In this document: positions 20,868 to 31,200 of the stretch, piece after piece | Position numbering within the stretch: the first letter of the stretch is position 1 | Layout of the letters: the number at the start of each line of letters is the position of its first letter | Assembly (NCBI RefSeq): GCF_033439725.1 | Contig: NW_026944393.1 | Location: forward strand, 310,001-374,000 | Reading direction: 5' to 3' | Length of the DNA stretch: 64,000 bases | Source of the DNA: Neurospora tetraspora | Lineage: Eukaryota; Ascomycota; Sordariomycetes; Sordariales; Sordariaceae | Position numbers and translations under genes: made by a program | The notes under the pieces: generated by a model | The model's input: only the letters and a program-made list of their open reading frames with translations | What the model was told of the DNA's origin: nothing | Database searches by the model: none

Positions 20868-22207
20868 ATGGCCCATGAAAATTTCGAGTCTTCTCCGCCC
20901 AAGTCGGCCAGCAGTGTTAGTATCACCAATCGCTTTCCGTTCATGCGTCACGCTAACGAGACAAACCAGGTCAAGAGGCACATGAGTCCAGAGGACCAAC
21001 AAGACCGAAACCCGCCCAAAAGGCTGAAGACCAACGACGCGGACGAGGCGACGCCGAGGGAAGCTCCAATGGCGACTATATAAGCGACGACAAAAAATCA
21101 CCCACTCCGACCAACGAGTACAACTCACCCGAGCCACAACAACCGTCTAGATCGGCCAATATACTTCCCAGCATCGGGGTCAGTCACCATCAAGGGCACA
21201 GCGAGGGCAATGTGCCACCCCTAGAAGGCATGAACGACACCACCGTCGACACCATCGAGAGGGGCCCAATCAGAACTAGTTCCGCATGTCCCGAGCTTAC
21301 CACTCTTGAGCGTCATACCTCTTCTACATCTTCAACACAAAGGTCCCGGGAATCAAGCGTAGAGGACGACATCAACAATTCTCTCTTACCCCATTCGGCT
21401 TCATCTCCCTCGCCCTCGCCAATCCAACCTCAAGATTCCTCTCCCTCTCCATCTCTGCTTCTCGCAGAGTTACCCTACCTCTCACCAACACCCGCTTCGT
21501 CGGCCACCGCTTCATCCACACCTCCTGCCTCCATCTGGGTCAATTTCTCGCCGTCGTCTGCATCCGGTTCTTCATCTTACACGTCTATCTCCGAAGGTGA
21601 TTCGGAGGACGAAGACTGGGACGATGAGATGTTCAATTTGTGGAACGACGCACTTGAGCAAAATCCGGGACCCCATGTTGATGTACTCGGACTGGTACTG
21701 GAAGCAGTGGTCAATCCTCATTGGCAGGGTCCCGCTGCTGCGGTCCAGGAGGAGGTCGAAGCAACCTTCGTCGACGACGGCGAGGGTGAGGATAGCGACG
21801 GAGACGACCATGACAGCGGAGAACACACCGAAAGTGGCAGCGATAGCGAGTCTTCGCCTGGAACACCGTCACAGCAAGAATTTCAGAGTGTGTTCGCGTC
21901 TAGATACAATCACTGGCCCGATTTTGATGCCCCGGATAGCGATTCAACAACCACTTGCAACATTATCGAAGACGAAGGCGACCGCGAATAGGTTCTCGAA
22001 ACCGATCCTTTGGATGAAGTACCACGGTACCCGGGAATGGATGCTTTCCGACTTGCAGGTTACATTTGGTCTGAGCCTCGGGACCAGGAGCCCGAAGACA
22101 CCTACTACACTAGCGACGACGAGGTCGATAATAGCGATGATTACGACGATCCCGAGTGGGCTTTTGAAGAACAGCACTCGCTCGAAGCCCAGTGTAGGGT
22201 GCAATAA
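20868..22207 (+). pseudogene. Broken paralogue of the acidic NLS protein at 22.9 kb
   Basis: Exon 1 (20868-20915, MAHENFESSPPKSASS) ends at GTTAGT. The 54-bp intron to 20969 (GCTAAC branch, CCAG end) matches the intron of the 22.9-kb gene. Exon 2 then reads VKRHMSPEDQQDRNPPKRLK, the same bipartite NLS as the paralogue. Between about 21030 and 21055 the alignment moves to another frame. From there it continues as GSSNGDYISDD ... LLAELPYLSPTPASSATASS ... WVNFSPSSASGSSSYTSISE down to 21988. An in-frame TAG at 21989-21991 stands where the paralogue has a Trp codon (EW), and homology continues in the same frame as VPRYPGMDAFRLAGY to the real end at 22207. It therefore has one frameshift and one nonsense change. 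TGG to TAG is the type RIP produces. Confidence 0.75.
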
Positions 22208-22916
22208 AGATTCTAGTCCGGTTTCTTCTTAAATAATCATTGGCCTGAGCCTGGGGCCCCGGGGGGACTGGTCTTCGTGGGCGATGACGAGAAAATGACA
22301 GTTGAAGCGATGACCACGAAGACCCCGAAACTACCAGCAAAAGCGAGCTCAATTTGAAGACCACCTTCACGGGATTGGGGATACTACCTTAACCGAAGGT
22401 CGATGCTATCTACTTCTGGATCTGTTCAACCTGGCGTCGGCGTTGGGGCAAATGCACGGAGGGTTAGAGATGTCCATATGGACGTATGAAGCAAGGGAAC
22501 GGGAGGAGTCTAAGAGAGGCGAGTTGTGTACGGTGGTACATAGTATCGAAGGAAAGCAAGAAGTAATACGGATTCATTGAGTTCAAGTTCACCCCTTTTT
22601 CTATATGGTGAACTCTTCGCTTTCACGTTTGGGTTCGCTCCTGTTGCTGGTGCGTGAACTATTTCAAGGCTAGCTACGTGGGACCTTCACAATCTGAGAA
22701 TGGACCATTCACTATGAGATACAATCTTGGAACATTAGGTGAAGGGTTATCCATCCCGCATTGACCCTTCACTCCGTTCATTTCTGCGTTTGATTCCTTG
22801 CACTCCGAAAACTCTTTTTGCTTCCTCAATTGCCTTCAAGGAAGTCATTTACTGAAGAAGACAACCAACTACCAACATCAGTCGCATCGACACGAAGCTG
22901 ACGGGAATTACCAACA
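22208..22916. other. Intergenic region, duplicated promoter of the 22.9-kb gene
   Basis: No gene is seen. Positions 22670-22790 repeat the promoter segment found before the broken paralogue, and the leader (CAAGGAAGTCATTTACTGAA) matches CCAAGGAAGTCATTTTATCG upstream of the first copy. Confidence 0.55.
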
Positions 22917-24492
22917 ATGGAACAACAGCCGTTGAAGACTCCTTCGCCCAATGCGGGCAGCAGCGTGAGTATCATCGATACTGGTTACTTCAATTCTTGT
23001 CCATTCAGCGGGCTAACAATGCCAACAGCCCAAAAGGGTTCTGGAGGATCAATCAGACAGCAACCCGCCCAAAAGGCTGAAAAGTACATCTGGTGGCGGC
23101 AACGACGGAAGCTCCAATGACGACTATGTACCACCCGACAACAACAAATCCATTATCACCAGCACCCAAAACAGCTCCTCCGATCCCCATCGATTGTCTA
23201 CGACTTCTACGACTTCCGAAATACGTCCCAGTATCGAGGTCAGCCCCCACAGGCCGAACAACGAGGGCATTGTACCACTACATAGCGGCATGAGCGGCAA
23301 CACCATTACAATAAGGGACCCATCCAGAACAACCCCCTCCCCACGTTCCCAACCCACCACCACTCCCGAGCGTAATATTTTTACCAACCCGGCGCAAACA
23401 TCCGAAGAATCAAGCGCAGAAGATGATATCGACGAGTCTCCATTACCTTCCTCGGCATCCATTCCCTCGCCCTCGCCGTCCCCGGCCCCGGCCCCAGCCC
23501 CGGTACCATCCCCTTCTCCATCCGTCCTTCTCGCAGAGCTACCCTACGGGTTACTCTCCCCAACACCCGTCTCATCAGTTACCGCTTCGCCCACACCCCC
23601 TGCCTCCCGTTGGGTCAATTTCTCGCCCTCGCCTAGGGCTGGGTCGAGGTCCCCTTTCTCATCTTACACCTCTATCTCAGAGGGAGGCTCGGATGATGAG
23701 GGCTGGCCGGATGATGAGGAGTGGTTGAACGCAGCAGCAGTGTTAGAGAACGCGGATGACGATGATGAAGAGTGGCTAGACTTAATGTGGCAGCTGATGG
23801 AGGAGGAGGATGATGAATTGGGGGATTTTTTTCTTTGGGAGATACCGCAGATTCCTGATGATTGGATTGTGCCTGTGCCTAGTCTGGTGGTCCAGGAGGT
23901 TGAAGAACCGGTAGACGTTTGGGAGGTACCCCAAAATGATTGGCTTGTGCCTAGTCTGGTGGCCCAGGAGGTTGAAGCGGCTTTGGTTGATGACTTTGCC
24001 GACGATTACGACGGCGATGACGACGATGATAGCGACGAGGACAATGATAGCGACGAGGAGGATGACGGCACCGAGAACAGTAATAGCGACGACAACGAAA
24101 GTACCGGCGGTCAGACCCTGTTCTGCTCCAGATACGATAGCTGGCCTGATTTCGATGACGATTCCCCGGGAGGCCAAACGACCAACTACATCAGCGACGA
24201 CGAGGATGGCAGCGAATGGGATATCAAAAGCGATGCCCTTCATGAAGGACCACGGTACCCAGGCATGAACGCTTTCAGACTAGAAGGGTACACTCCTGCT
24301 CATGATCAGCCGCTTGATTCGGGGGACCAGGAGCTTGAAGGAATCTACATCACTGATGATGAGGATGAGGAAAGCGACGCCGACGACGAAGACGAAGACG
24401 AATGGGCTATAGAAAACGAGTCTGAGCTTGAAGCACAACCGTGGGGAGCAGGAATGCGGATTATTCATTATCATCCGTCCATGTGGATGTAA
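22917..24492 (+). CDS. Acidic Ser/Pro-rich NLS protein, intact paralogue (503 residues, two exons)
   Basis: Exons are 22917-22964 and 23029-24492. The 64-bp intron has a GTGAGT donor, GGCTAACAATG branch region and CCAACAG acceptor. Splicing joins MEQQPLKTPSPNAGSS to PKRVLEDQSDSNPPKRLKST, a clear bipartite nuclear localisation signal. Then come a Ser/Pro-rich stretch (SASIPSPSPSPAP...), LLAELPYGLLSPTPVSS, WVNFSPSPRAGSRSPFSS, a Trp/Asp/Glu-rich region (DDEEWLDLMWQLMEEEDDE), an internal duplication (DDWIVPVPSLVVQEVEE and NDWLVPSLVAQEVEA), a highly acidic tract, SRYDSWPDFDDDSPG, and EGPRYPGMNAFRLEGY near the C-terminus. No known domain is recognised. Conserved blocks between paralogues (LLAELPY, WVNFSPS, SWPDFD, PRYPGMNAFRLEGY) suggest selection on short linear motifs in a disordered nuclear protein. 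Confidence 0.75.
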
Positions 24493-24870
24493 GACTGGAG
24501 AGTAAACGGCACGGGGAAGAGCTGTGGGAAGCGAACTTTGTACGGCGTTAGTGTCAATAGTCTACAGCCTGGCTTGGCTTTGTCCCTCTTCATCAAGGAG
24601 GCAGATTGCCGGATCTCCAAGGTCACTTGTGGGTGATGAATGACACCGGCAGTCGTATGGACCCTTTACCGCGTGAACAATGGCCTTTGAGAGAATAGGT
24701 ATGAAGCATGGTTCTCTCGTTTCTGGAGGCCTGTTTGGTCCCGCTTCAGCTTACCTCCAAGGAAGTTGTTCATTGTGTGCAGCCCAATAACCTTCAACTG
24801 ACTACAAAACAACCATCAAGACGGCAATTACATCCTCACAGCTGACCGATCCCCAAGCCTGTCAACAGAA

Positions 24871-26328
24871 ATGGAACAACCAGTGGAGGGAGACGTACCT
24901 ATACCTTCCTCGTCTGACATAGACAAAAGCTGGAAAACTGCCGAGGAGCACATGGATGCAGCCGACCACAAGCAACAGACCAAAAGGAGCCTTGAAGACG
25001 AAGAGGATGATCGACCGGCCAAAAGGCTAAAGAGTGGCGGAGGAGAAGTCTACGAGGAGATTCGGGAATGGAAGATCGGGGCGGTTACGTATCCGCATTT
25101 TGTGGACGATGTCGGTAGCGCCGACACTCATCACGATGACCGCCACTTCAGTAGTAGCGAATGGGGGATTTTCAGAGTAAATGCCATGAAGGACGTTGAG
25201 GAGATTCGGGACGAGAACTCCGATGATAGTTCCAACAGCGACGGTTCAAGCGACGACGAGGACTGTACCGACTCGAGTCAACGGTCTAGCCAACGTTCCG
25301 GGACACTATCGCCTCGACGATCGCCCAGAGACACTACAAATTTTCCCGGCATTAACACCGGCCTATGTGAGCCTGACGAGTCGCCAAATTATGGTACGAG
25401 CCACGGGGGCAACGAACAACCATACAATGGTACAAGCGACGGCATCATTGTCATGAACGATGGTATCTCAGGGGATCGGCTCCGAACACCATCCCCACGA
25501 CTTCAGCCGCTCATTTTATCTTCCCCACCCTCCATCTCACCCATATCCCCTCCCATCTCCCTATCGATACCCTCTCTCTCCTCGTCTACATCTACTCCAC
25601 AGGCTGTCTCACCGTCGTCTCATTCGTGGCCGTCTACCTCGCCTCCGCCTGTTTTCTGGCGTTGGAACTGGGAGCCTGAACACGGGTGGAGCTTCTCGCC
25701 TGAGGTCATACCTTCTGAGCCCCCTTATACCTCTCCCAAGGAAGGAGAAGAAGGAGAAGAGGAAGAAGAGGAAGAAGAGGAAGAAGAGGAAGAAGAGGAA
25801 GAAGAGGAAGAAGAGGAAGAAGAGGAAGAAGAGGAAGAAGAGGAAGAACAATACTGGATTTCGGAGGACGATGACGGAGAAGAGTGGGAGGGGATACAAT
25901 CGGAGGAGGAGGAGGATGAGGAGGAGGAGGAGTGGGAGGGATTTCCGGATGAGGAACATGAAGGGGAAGGGGAGGGGGATAATAAATTGAAGAATAAGAA
26001 GAAGAGGAAGGAGAAGAAATTTTGGTGGAAGATTGTGTTTTGGAGGAGGATCAGGGAGGAGTGGGAGGGGCTAGTATCTGGGGCAGAAGATTGGGAAGGG
26101 GTTTCGGATGAAGAGGAATCGGGGGATAATGGACTGGAGGATGGAGACTTGGAGGATGAAGATTCAGACGATAGAGGCTCGGAGGATGGTGGTTCCTCAC
26201 CTGCGCCATTATCGTCATCAACACCGGCGCCTTTGCCTGCGACGTCACCCCCGTTTCCCCTACGCCGTTTCCTTCGCCGTAACCTTCGCCCTCGCCGTCA
26301 TACGAATCGGACAGTAGCAGACGGATAA
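24871..26328 (+). CDS. Third member of the acidic NLS family, with polyglutamate tract (485 residues)
   Basis: This intronless frame starts at MEQPVEGDVPIPSSSD. KRSLEDEEDDRPAKRLKSGG aligns with the bipartite NLS of the two preceding genes, in the same N-terminal position, so it is a diverged tandem paralogue. Residues about 100-150 are Ser/Asp-rich (NSDDSSNSDGSSDDED). A Ser/Pro/Thr-rich segment (SPPSISPISPPISLSIPSLS) leads to WRWNWEPEHGWSFSPEV and then to a long uninterrupted glutamate run encoded by GAA/GAG (about 25740-25850). The C-terminal part is Trp/acidic and ends basic (FPLRRFLRRNLRPRRHTNR). Probably a disordered nuclear protein. The polyglutamate length is likely to vary between strains. 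Confidence 0.65.
   Translation: MEQPVEGDVPIPSSSDIDKSWKTAEEHMDAADHKQQTKRSLEDEEDDRPAKRLKSGGGEVYEEIREWKIGAVTYPHFVDDVGSADTHHDDRHFSSSEWGIFRVNAMKDVEEIRDENSDDSSNSDGSSDDEDCTDSSQRSSQRSGTLSPRRSPRDTTNFPGINTGLCEPDESPNYGTSHGGNEQPYNGTSDGIIVMNDGISGDRLRTPSPRLQPLILSSPPSISPISPPISLSIPSLSSSTSTPQAVSPSSHSWPSTSPPPVFWRWNWEPEHGWSFSPEVIPSEPPYTSPKEGEEGEEEEEEEEEEEEEEEEEEEEEEEEEEEEEEEQYWISEDDDGEEWEGIQSEEEEDEEEEEWEGFPDEEHEGEGEGDNKLKNKKKRKEKKFWWKIVFWRRIREEWEGLVSGAEDWEGVSDEEESGDNGLEDGDLEDEDSDDRGSEDGGSSPAPLSSSTPAPLPATSPPFPLRRFLRRNLRPRRHTNRTVADG
25740..25850. repeat. (GAAGAGGAA)n trinucleotide tract encoding polyglutamate
   Basis: About 110 bp of almost pure GAA/GAG triplets lie inside the reading frame of the 24.9-kb gene. 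The purine strand is the coding strand. All three forward frames are open, so length changes of any size would keep a long, differently composed tail (Glu-, Lys/Arg- or Arg/Lys-rich). Confidence 0.9.
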
Positions 26329-27269
26329 GTATGGACAGGATAGTCTATATTAGTTCGCTAGATACCCTAAGTATTTCTTCCCAGAATTCAATACTCCTGT
26401 CTTCTTGCATCGTGATCGGCTAGCACAAGCATCATTGTATCTCCCTTATCACTCAGCGATGTCACCAGTGACGGCTCCAGGCATTACCGGGAATCTAAGG
26501 GAGCATCTAACGGTTGATATATCTTAATAGTTGTAAAACGTTCCCAACCGTTGGCCAACGCTTCCAACCGTTTATATATCTCAAGCGTTGAAAATTCCTA
26601 ACCGTTAGGCCGGGACAGGACACTAAGCTCCCGGGCCGCTGCAAGACCTTGCATCTTGGTGAGAAACTTCCCATCTAGGAAGGCACGATGAATGAGAAAG
26701 GGAAGGTGGGGAGAAAAAACGGAAGAATAAAAGAGAAGGGGAAAGAAGCGGGGTACTCAAATAAAAAACTAAAGTTTTCCAACGTCTCCCAACTTTTTCC
26801 TCTTACAACTATCACTACCCTATCGCTATCGGCCATTAAATTCCTAGGTATAGTTGTACTCATCCTTGCTTCAATTCCCAAGTTGACATCGTAATTTGCA
26901 TCGCAGATTCAATTACCCTAGCAACGGCGACGACGATAATGACGACAATAGCGACGACGACGGCCGCGATACACTTAGGTAGTAGTAGTAAACTTAGTAG
27001 TTTAGACTTAGTAGATTTAGTATATTGGCCGAACGGGCTTAATAGTTTTAAATTTGGGTAGGTAATGGGCAGAAGGACGGGAAGGAGTAGATAAATATTA
27101 TAAGGAAGGAGCAAATACCAAATACGCTAATTCCCAGCCTCCCGCCTATACCTACTTTTGCTGGGAATTAACGGTTAATATTTTTCAATAGTTGCAAATT
27201 CTCAACGGTTGAATAACTATCAACGGTTGTGTATATCTAAGGATCGTTAACTGAACGATAGTTTATATA
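26329..27269. other. Transition zone into the AT-rich block
   Basis: No gene is supported. GC content falls towards the retrotransposon. Short words around AACGGTT/AACCGTT recur in both orientations at 26514-26615 and 27170-27250, probably fragments of an inverted-repeat element. A TAATTCCCAGC/GCTGGGAATTA hairpin (11-bp arms) lies at 27128-27170. Confidence 0.5.
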
Positions 27270-27534
27270 TATTATAGGGCTAACCTATAATGTAGTTGCA
27301 CTATACTAACTACACATATGCCATACCAAAGTTAGTGCTATAGCCTAGAGCTATATATTTACGTACTAGTCACATACTCTAGTTACGTACAGCCTTACGT
27401 ACGCGCGTACAGACTAGCCTACTAGGTTCCCGCCCATATAGCCAATCCTTTACACACACTTCCCTTTCTCTCCCTCGTATAATAACGTATATTTTACCCT
27501 ACCCCTAATAATACCCTTTCGCCCTATAATAATT
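27270..27534 (+). repeat. 5' LTR of the outer element
   Basis: This is a 265-bp direct repeat of 42919-43183. Shared blocks include ATATGCCATACCAAA, CTCTAGTTACGT and TTCCCTTTCTCTCCCTCGTA. Differences are overwhelmingly transitions, and this copy is the more AT-rich of the two. The ends (TATTATAGGGC ... GCCCTATAATAATT) read as RIP-altered TGTTAT...ATAACA. Confidence 0.8.
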
Positions 27535-27998
27535 TATTATACCTTACTATTACGCTGTGTACGTTTACTTAAGGAAAGAGGGATTGCAATCAATTTATTT
27601 TAATTATTATAAGGTTGTTAATTTAGCATTATCGATTCGAAATTAAATCTTATTTTTGTACGATTAAAACCCCGCGTCGCAATCCTAACCTCGAGCCAAG
27701 TAAACTACTAAACTGAATATCGCCATTAAATAGTTCGTACTCTCTTTTCCCTTTTACCTACCAGATATATTAATTTAATAATTAATATCTAGCGATATCG
27801 TTTTATATACTCCTCTAATAACCGATAATTCTTTTACTATTACTATAGTTGGCGCCCTCGCTACTTTAAACCCGGCTAATTAAAAATATTATTCTAACGT
27901 TACCTAAACCTTCGAATCTTTTAATAATTAAGCAATTTAAATCGATATTACTATTTAATACGCGTTTGGCTTCGTTTAATTCCCCGTTTTTTAAATAA

Positions 27999-28263
27999 TG
28001 TCACGGGGCGCGAGCAAGCACTAAGGTAAGACTTTGATTATTATTCGAAGAACTAGAAGAGAGTCTTATACGCGTACGAAAACTATATAGAGCATAGGGT
28101 ATAGGTCTATAGACATAAGCCCATCCAGAACAGCCATACCGTCATATAATAGCTAGAAGGCTAAATATACTGCAACTAAACAGCTACACTCAGCTAGCTG
28201 CACCAATGCAGCATATATACATGTATACCTATATATAGGAATAAGGTAGTAATGCCTATAATA
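27999..28263 (-). repeat. LTR of the inner element (left, 3' LTR in element orientation)
   Basis: It begins TGTCACGGGG and ends TATAATA, an altered form of GTGACA. It aligns over its full 265 bp with 36044-36308. Confidence 0.85.
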
Positions 28264-31200
28264 CTACCCCCTCTTAAAACGAAGTTCTCGCCTTAAAAAA
28301 TATTATTATTAACAAAGTAGGTTCTTCCCGCAGGTACGCCCAATTAGGGGCTGCGAACCTGTATACTAAGATGGGAAGCTACTTAGTACCTAAACTACTA
28401 TTTAAGAGCCAAATACTAGCCAAAATATTACTAGACGTACCCTTTCTATCGAAATATTTATTATTATCCTAAATAATTCTAAATAATACTCTAATCGTCT
28501 TTATAATTACTACTTCCCCTCTCTACTATCGCTAGCCTCCGAAGGGGGTACTATAAAGGCCCTATAGTATAGTGGTATATAGAGACGCTCAAAGCGCCGC
28601 TATTAGTATAAATATAGACGTTATATATTTAAATTATATTTATATCCCTCTTTTTTCCTTTTTTACCCTACCTTCGTAAATATAATTGTTAAAACGCTTT
28701 ATTTATTTACGCCAATGTATTATAATTATATAATTTTGTCCGAACTAGAGAGACCGATTTAGTGAGATTATAGGGGGAAAAGGAAATTAAAGTATAAGTA
28801 AGTTTTAGGCTATTCTTCAGAGTAAATTTAAAAGATTTATTTTCTAGAAATTTAGGGTAGGGTTCGCGCTATAAATCGTAAACTCCTTTTTTATTAATTT
28901 CTTATTTATTACTTAATTTTACATTCTGTTTAATTCATTAATTATCTACCGCTAGTATCATTATCGCCGGGATCGATAGGGTTTCGTCCTCTAATAATAT
29001 TTTTACCCTTTCTTAAAATCCGGGTACGGAGGGCCGAATTTTAAGTATTTATTGTAAAATTACTAAAGTAATTCGTAATAATTATCGAGGATCTTGGCCA
29101 GCTATTAATCGGGCGGATAATAAATCTATTTTACTAGATACTTCTAAGTACCCTCGATCTTCTAATAATTTATAAATTCTTAAAACTCTTAGCGTCTATC
29201 CCCCTCGAATTTATCCGTCCTAGTAATAACTATACCTTTATTTACTTTAATATCTATTATTAATTCCTTCTAGCCTAGGAAGCCTTCGATATAAAGTTTA
29301 ATTTGGAAGACGTTAATAATATAAGTAACTTTTATATTTTAAGGTAGGGCCAATTCTATTATATACGAATTAACCTTTATAATACGGAAAGGACCTTTAA
29401 TGTAGGGTATTAATTTATTATATAGCCTCCCTATTATATAATTAACTATATTTAATGTTATTTCGTTACTTACTTCATATTTAGGGGCATTTATATAATA
29501 AATATTAGCCGCCGCCTCGTATTATTTTTAAACTTACTTCGCCGAAACTTTTATAAAGTTCTAAACTTCCTTAAAGTAGTTGATTAATTAATTAGCGTTA
29601 AATATTTACTTTTTCTATATATTTATAGCGTCCGGGGGTATTAGGGTAGACAGCTCCGTATTTATCTAGGGGTAAAACCTGTAATTGGCAAAGAATAGAA
29701 TTATATTAGTATATAGATTTTAAATTATTATTTTAGAATTTAATTAAGGGTAGCCAGTCTATTTAATTGTCCTATATCCAATTAATAAATATATGTAGAT
29801 ACTATTCCATCTGTATATTAATACGTTCTATTTAGTTATTTATTTCCTTATAGTATAGCGTAACGAATTTTAATTTAATATTTAACTTTTATAATAAGTG
29901 CTTTTAGAAAGCCGATACGAATTAAATACCCTTATTCGAGATAATTGTATTTAGTAACCTATAAAGGGTATAAATACGGTTAATAAATTTCTTAATTAAT
30001 TTTTTAATTATTAATCGTTCCATTAGAATAGAATCCTTTATTTTAATTAAATAATCTATTATAATCAGTACGTACTAATATTCTACGCCCTTAATTACTC
30101 TTTTTAATTTAGGTAACGAGATAACGTAATTTATTGAAATATTCCTCTATAATGTGTAAGGGATTAGTAATTATTTAAAGAAATTAATTAGCGAAGTTTT
30201 TATAGCCTTAGTCTTATTATATGGTATATAGGCCCTATAATATATATTTACTATTATACTTATACTTAGCTGCTAATATTTATATATTAGGGTTATTATT
30301 TTATCCCTCTTTAAATAGCCGCTTTATATTAAGAAATAAGTATGATAAATTAAATCTAATTATACTTTGTCGTCGTTAGGAGGAATTATTAACCTATCCT
30401 AGAATATTATTCTATTATTAACTATATAATATTTAATAAAAGGGATCTGTGTTAGCTTCTTTATATACTTCGGCCAATAAGTATTTATTTTAATAGCCTT
30501 TTTAATATCCGTTATTATAAGGGAATTAATATATAATAAATCTATTAAATTATCTTTATATATATTCAATCCGTTATTATTCTCTTCGATATTATCTTTT
30601 AGGGTATAAATTACTAAGGGTTGGCCTTTAATATTTATTATATTTATAATACAGGATTTGCTATCGGTATTTATTAAATTACTGAATAATCTTTTATTAA
30701 AGTAATTAGAATCGATAAATAACTTCTTCCTAATTTATAATTTATCGTCCTCCGTATCCTTAGGAACGTGTTTAAGTTTCTGGCTAAGCGCATTAAGATA
30801 TATTTGTAAAACCTAACTTATATTTAATTATAAAATTGAATTTCGATAAGAATTTCAATTATTTTATATATTTGGGTATAAACCTTTTCGTAATATTAAA
30901 GGTCTTTAAATTCTTATAGTTTATAATAATTTTAAATAATTATATTATATTTTTTAATTCTAATTTCTATTCTTCTAATATTCTAATTATAGCGAGTAAT
31001 CTTTTATTATAAATATTATAATTATATTCGGCCGTAGTATATTTCGTAGAGAAATAAACGATTGGGTATAATTCCCTATTATATATTTATAGTAGAATAT
31101 TTCCCGTAGATTAGTCCAAAGTATCGACTTTTATTATTATAGGTTTTTCCTAATTATAAATTTTTAAGATTAGTATTAATATAAACGCCGTTTTTAAAGC

